Shown here in pieces: positions 62,828 through 64,000 of a stretch of DNA of 64,000 nt. This DNA is from Spirochaeta africana DSM 8902 (lineage in GTDB: Bacteria; Spirochaetota; Spirochaetia; DSM-27196; DSM-8902): the NCBI RefSeq assembly GCF_000242595.2, contig NC_017098.1, forward strand, positions 1,674,001 to 1,738,000, in the 5' to 3' direction. The position numbers and the translations under genes are program-made. Under the pieces are notes generated by a model. The model saw only the letters and a program-made list of their open reading frames with translations. It searched no databases and was not told where the DNA came from. How positions within the stretch are numbered: position 1 is the first letter of the stretch; each line of letters starts with the position of its first letter.

Positions 62828-63971
62828 CACTCACTTCGAGCGGTGATTCGGCTGTCTGGGCAGCAGCCTTGTCTTTCAGGCCGGATTTTGCCGTTGTATC
62901 TTTGTCGGTTTCCGCATCCTTTATGGCATCCGAGGGTTTCGGGAAGATGACCTCACGCAGCTTGGCATCGATTTCTGCATAGAGATCTGGATTGGACTCA
63001 AGGTATTCCTTGGCATTTTCCCGCCCCTGACCTATTCTGTCCTCCCCATAGGAGTACCAGCTGCCTGCTTTCTTGATGATATCGTACTTGACGGCGCCAT
63101 CGAGCAGACTGCCCGAGGCCGAAATGCCCTTGCCAAACATGATCTCCATCTCGCATTTGCGAAATGGGGGTGCCACCTTGTTCTTGACAACCTTGACCCG
63201 AACCTTGTTCCCGATAGCATCATCAGCGCCCTTCGAGATGGTTTCGATGCGGCGAACCTCGAGGCGCACCGAACTGTAGAACTTGAGGGCCTTACCGCCG
63301 GTGGTGGTTTCGGGATTGCCGAACATTACCCCGATCTTCATACGGATCTGGTTGATAAAGATAATGCATGTCCCGGAGCGATTGATTGATCCGGTAAGCT
63401 TTCGCAGCGCCTGGCTCATCAAACGCGCCTGCAGACCGACATGGCTGTCACCCATCTCCCCTTCTATCTCTGCCTGCGGGGTAAGCGCCGCCACCGAGTC
63501 AATAACGATCAGGTCAACCGCACCGGATCGAACCAGCGACTCGGCGATTTCCAGTGCCTGTTCACCGTTGTCCGGCTGAGATACCCACAGCTCCTCGGTA
63601 TTGACCCCGAGATTCTTGGCATACACCGGATCCAGGGCATGTTCAGCGTCAATAAACGCTGCAATGCCGCCTGCCCGCTGAGCCTCGGCTATGGCATGCA
63701 GCGCCAGGGTCGTTTTGCCTGATGATTCGGGGCCGTAGACCTCGACAACCCGCCCCTTGGGATAGCCACCGATGCCAAGCGCCTCGTCCAGGAGGATGGA
63801 ACCGCTGCCGATACTGCCGATCTGGATGTTGCGATTCTCGTCGTTCAGCTGCATCAAGGCACCCTTGCCGTACTGCTTTTCTATCTGCAGTCGGGCGGCT
63901 TCCAGAGCCTTGTTCTTCTCCTCAGAGGAAAACTGTGATCCGTCTATGGTAGTCTTTTCCCGCTTAGCCAT
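62811..63971 (-). CDS. recA: Recombinase RecA
   Basis: This 386-aa recombinase has Walker A GPESSGKT (80-87), [20 protein letters not shown], and loop L1/L2 regions in [20 protein letters not shown] and [20 protein letters not shown]. The acidic C-terminal tail ([10 protein letters not shown]) is typical. The ATG has GGAGAGGAG upstream. It overlaps folK and leads a run of twelve genes on the minus strand. Only 29 nt upstream are visible and show no LexA operator, so its SOS control cannot be judged here. Confidence 0.98.
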   Translation of the reverse strand: MAKREKTTIDGSQFSSEEKNKALEAARLQIEKQYGKGALMQLNDENRNIQIGSIGSGSILLDEALGIGGYPKGRVVEVYGPESSGKTTLALHAIAEAQRAGGIAAFIDAEHALDPVYAKNLGVNTEELWVSQPDNGEQALEIAESLVRSGAVDLIVIDSVAALTPQAEIEGEMGDSHVGLQARLMSQALRKLTGSINRSGTCIIFINQIRMKIGVMFGNPETTTGGKALKFYSSVRLEVRRIETISKGADDAIGNKVRVKVVKNKVAPPFRKCEMEIMFGKGISASGSLLDGAVKYDIIKKAGSWYSYGEDRIGQGRENAKEYLESNPDLYAEIDAKLREVIFPKPSDAIKDAETDKDTTAKSGLKDKAAAQTAESPLEVSDDELF

Positions 63972-64000
63972 GATTTACTCCTCTCCTACTGCCTATATAT

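Noticed and set aside
63972-64000. LexA box upstream of recA
   Set aside because: Only 29 nt remain in the window and no operator-like palindrome is visible.

Overview
The window is a dense, moderately GC-rich bacterial chromosome segment that most likely comes from a free-living spirochaete of the Spirochaetaceae (Spirochaeta/Alkalispirochaeta-like). This is an inference. It rests on a FlaB-type flagellin, on two adjacent EF-G paralogues (one resembling the spirochaete recycling EF-G2), and on the gene order dnaG, rpoD, zinc-ribbon gene, TPR gene, mreB, mreC, mreD, pbp2, rodA, which I recall from Treponema. Shine-Dalgarno sites are mostly strong AGGAGG types, many genes overlap by 4 nt, and GTG/TTG starts occur.

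Region by region. (1) 112-4301, minus: a tightly coupled operon of an MTH1-like Nudix hydrolase, an ECF sigma factor, a one-TM anti-sigma-like protein and a secreted caspase-like protease. The protease carries a 16-residue surface repeat and a C-terminus resembling an outer-membrane protein. This is the most unusual system in the window. (2) 4329-6822: small hypotheticals and tRNA-Asn. (3) 6875-13277, plus: mfd, ptsP, trmB. (4) 13328-17522, minus: two EF-G paralogues. (5) 17606-24187, plus: tRNA-Val, a CaCA exchanger, a THUMP RNA methyltransferase, M18 aminopeptidase, acyl-ACP thioesterase, a small conserved-looking protein, a queuosine-precursor transporter and a ROK sugar kinase. (6) 24245-28283, minus: membrane protein, alpha/beta hydrolase, CCA-adding-type nucleotidyltransferase and flaB. 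flaB has a sigma-28 promoter and a leader hairpin that looks like a CsrA site. (7) 28314-35164: thiN, a DUF5312-like gene, an SPFH-like protein, aroH, map, tRNA-Thr, tRNA-Tyr, a YkgJ-like protein, an MBL-fold hydrolase and a 59-aa ORF. (8) 35136-50744, plus: a giant FlgD-Ig/OmpA protein, dnaG, rpoD, a zinc-ribbon protein with a very acidic tail, RNase P RNA, then the rod-shape operon (TPR, mreBCD, PBP2, rodA). (9) 50849-52189: a complete IS256-family element with terminal inverted repeats and an 8-bp target duplication. (10) 52226-63971, minus: twelve closely packed genes reading recA, folK, scpA, scpB, a pseudouridine synthase, cmk, rpsA, a GAF-sigma54 activator, a YfgM-like protein, a CHASE2 adenylate/guanylate cyclase, a lipoprotein and a small membrane protein.

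How it fits together: the window is mainly housekeeping (replication, transcription, translation, cell-wall elongation, chromosome segregation). Accessory signalling is concentrated in three places: the ECF sigma/caspase operon, the flaB control region, and the regulator/cyclase end of the recA cluster. No CRISPR array, prophage or rRNA operon was seen. No stretch over about 300 bases lacks a gene or RNA apart from the IS element's short flanks.
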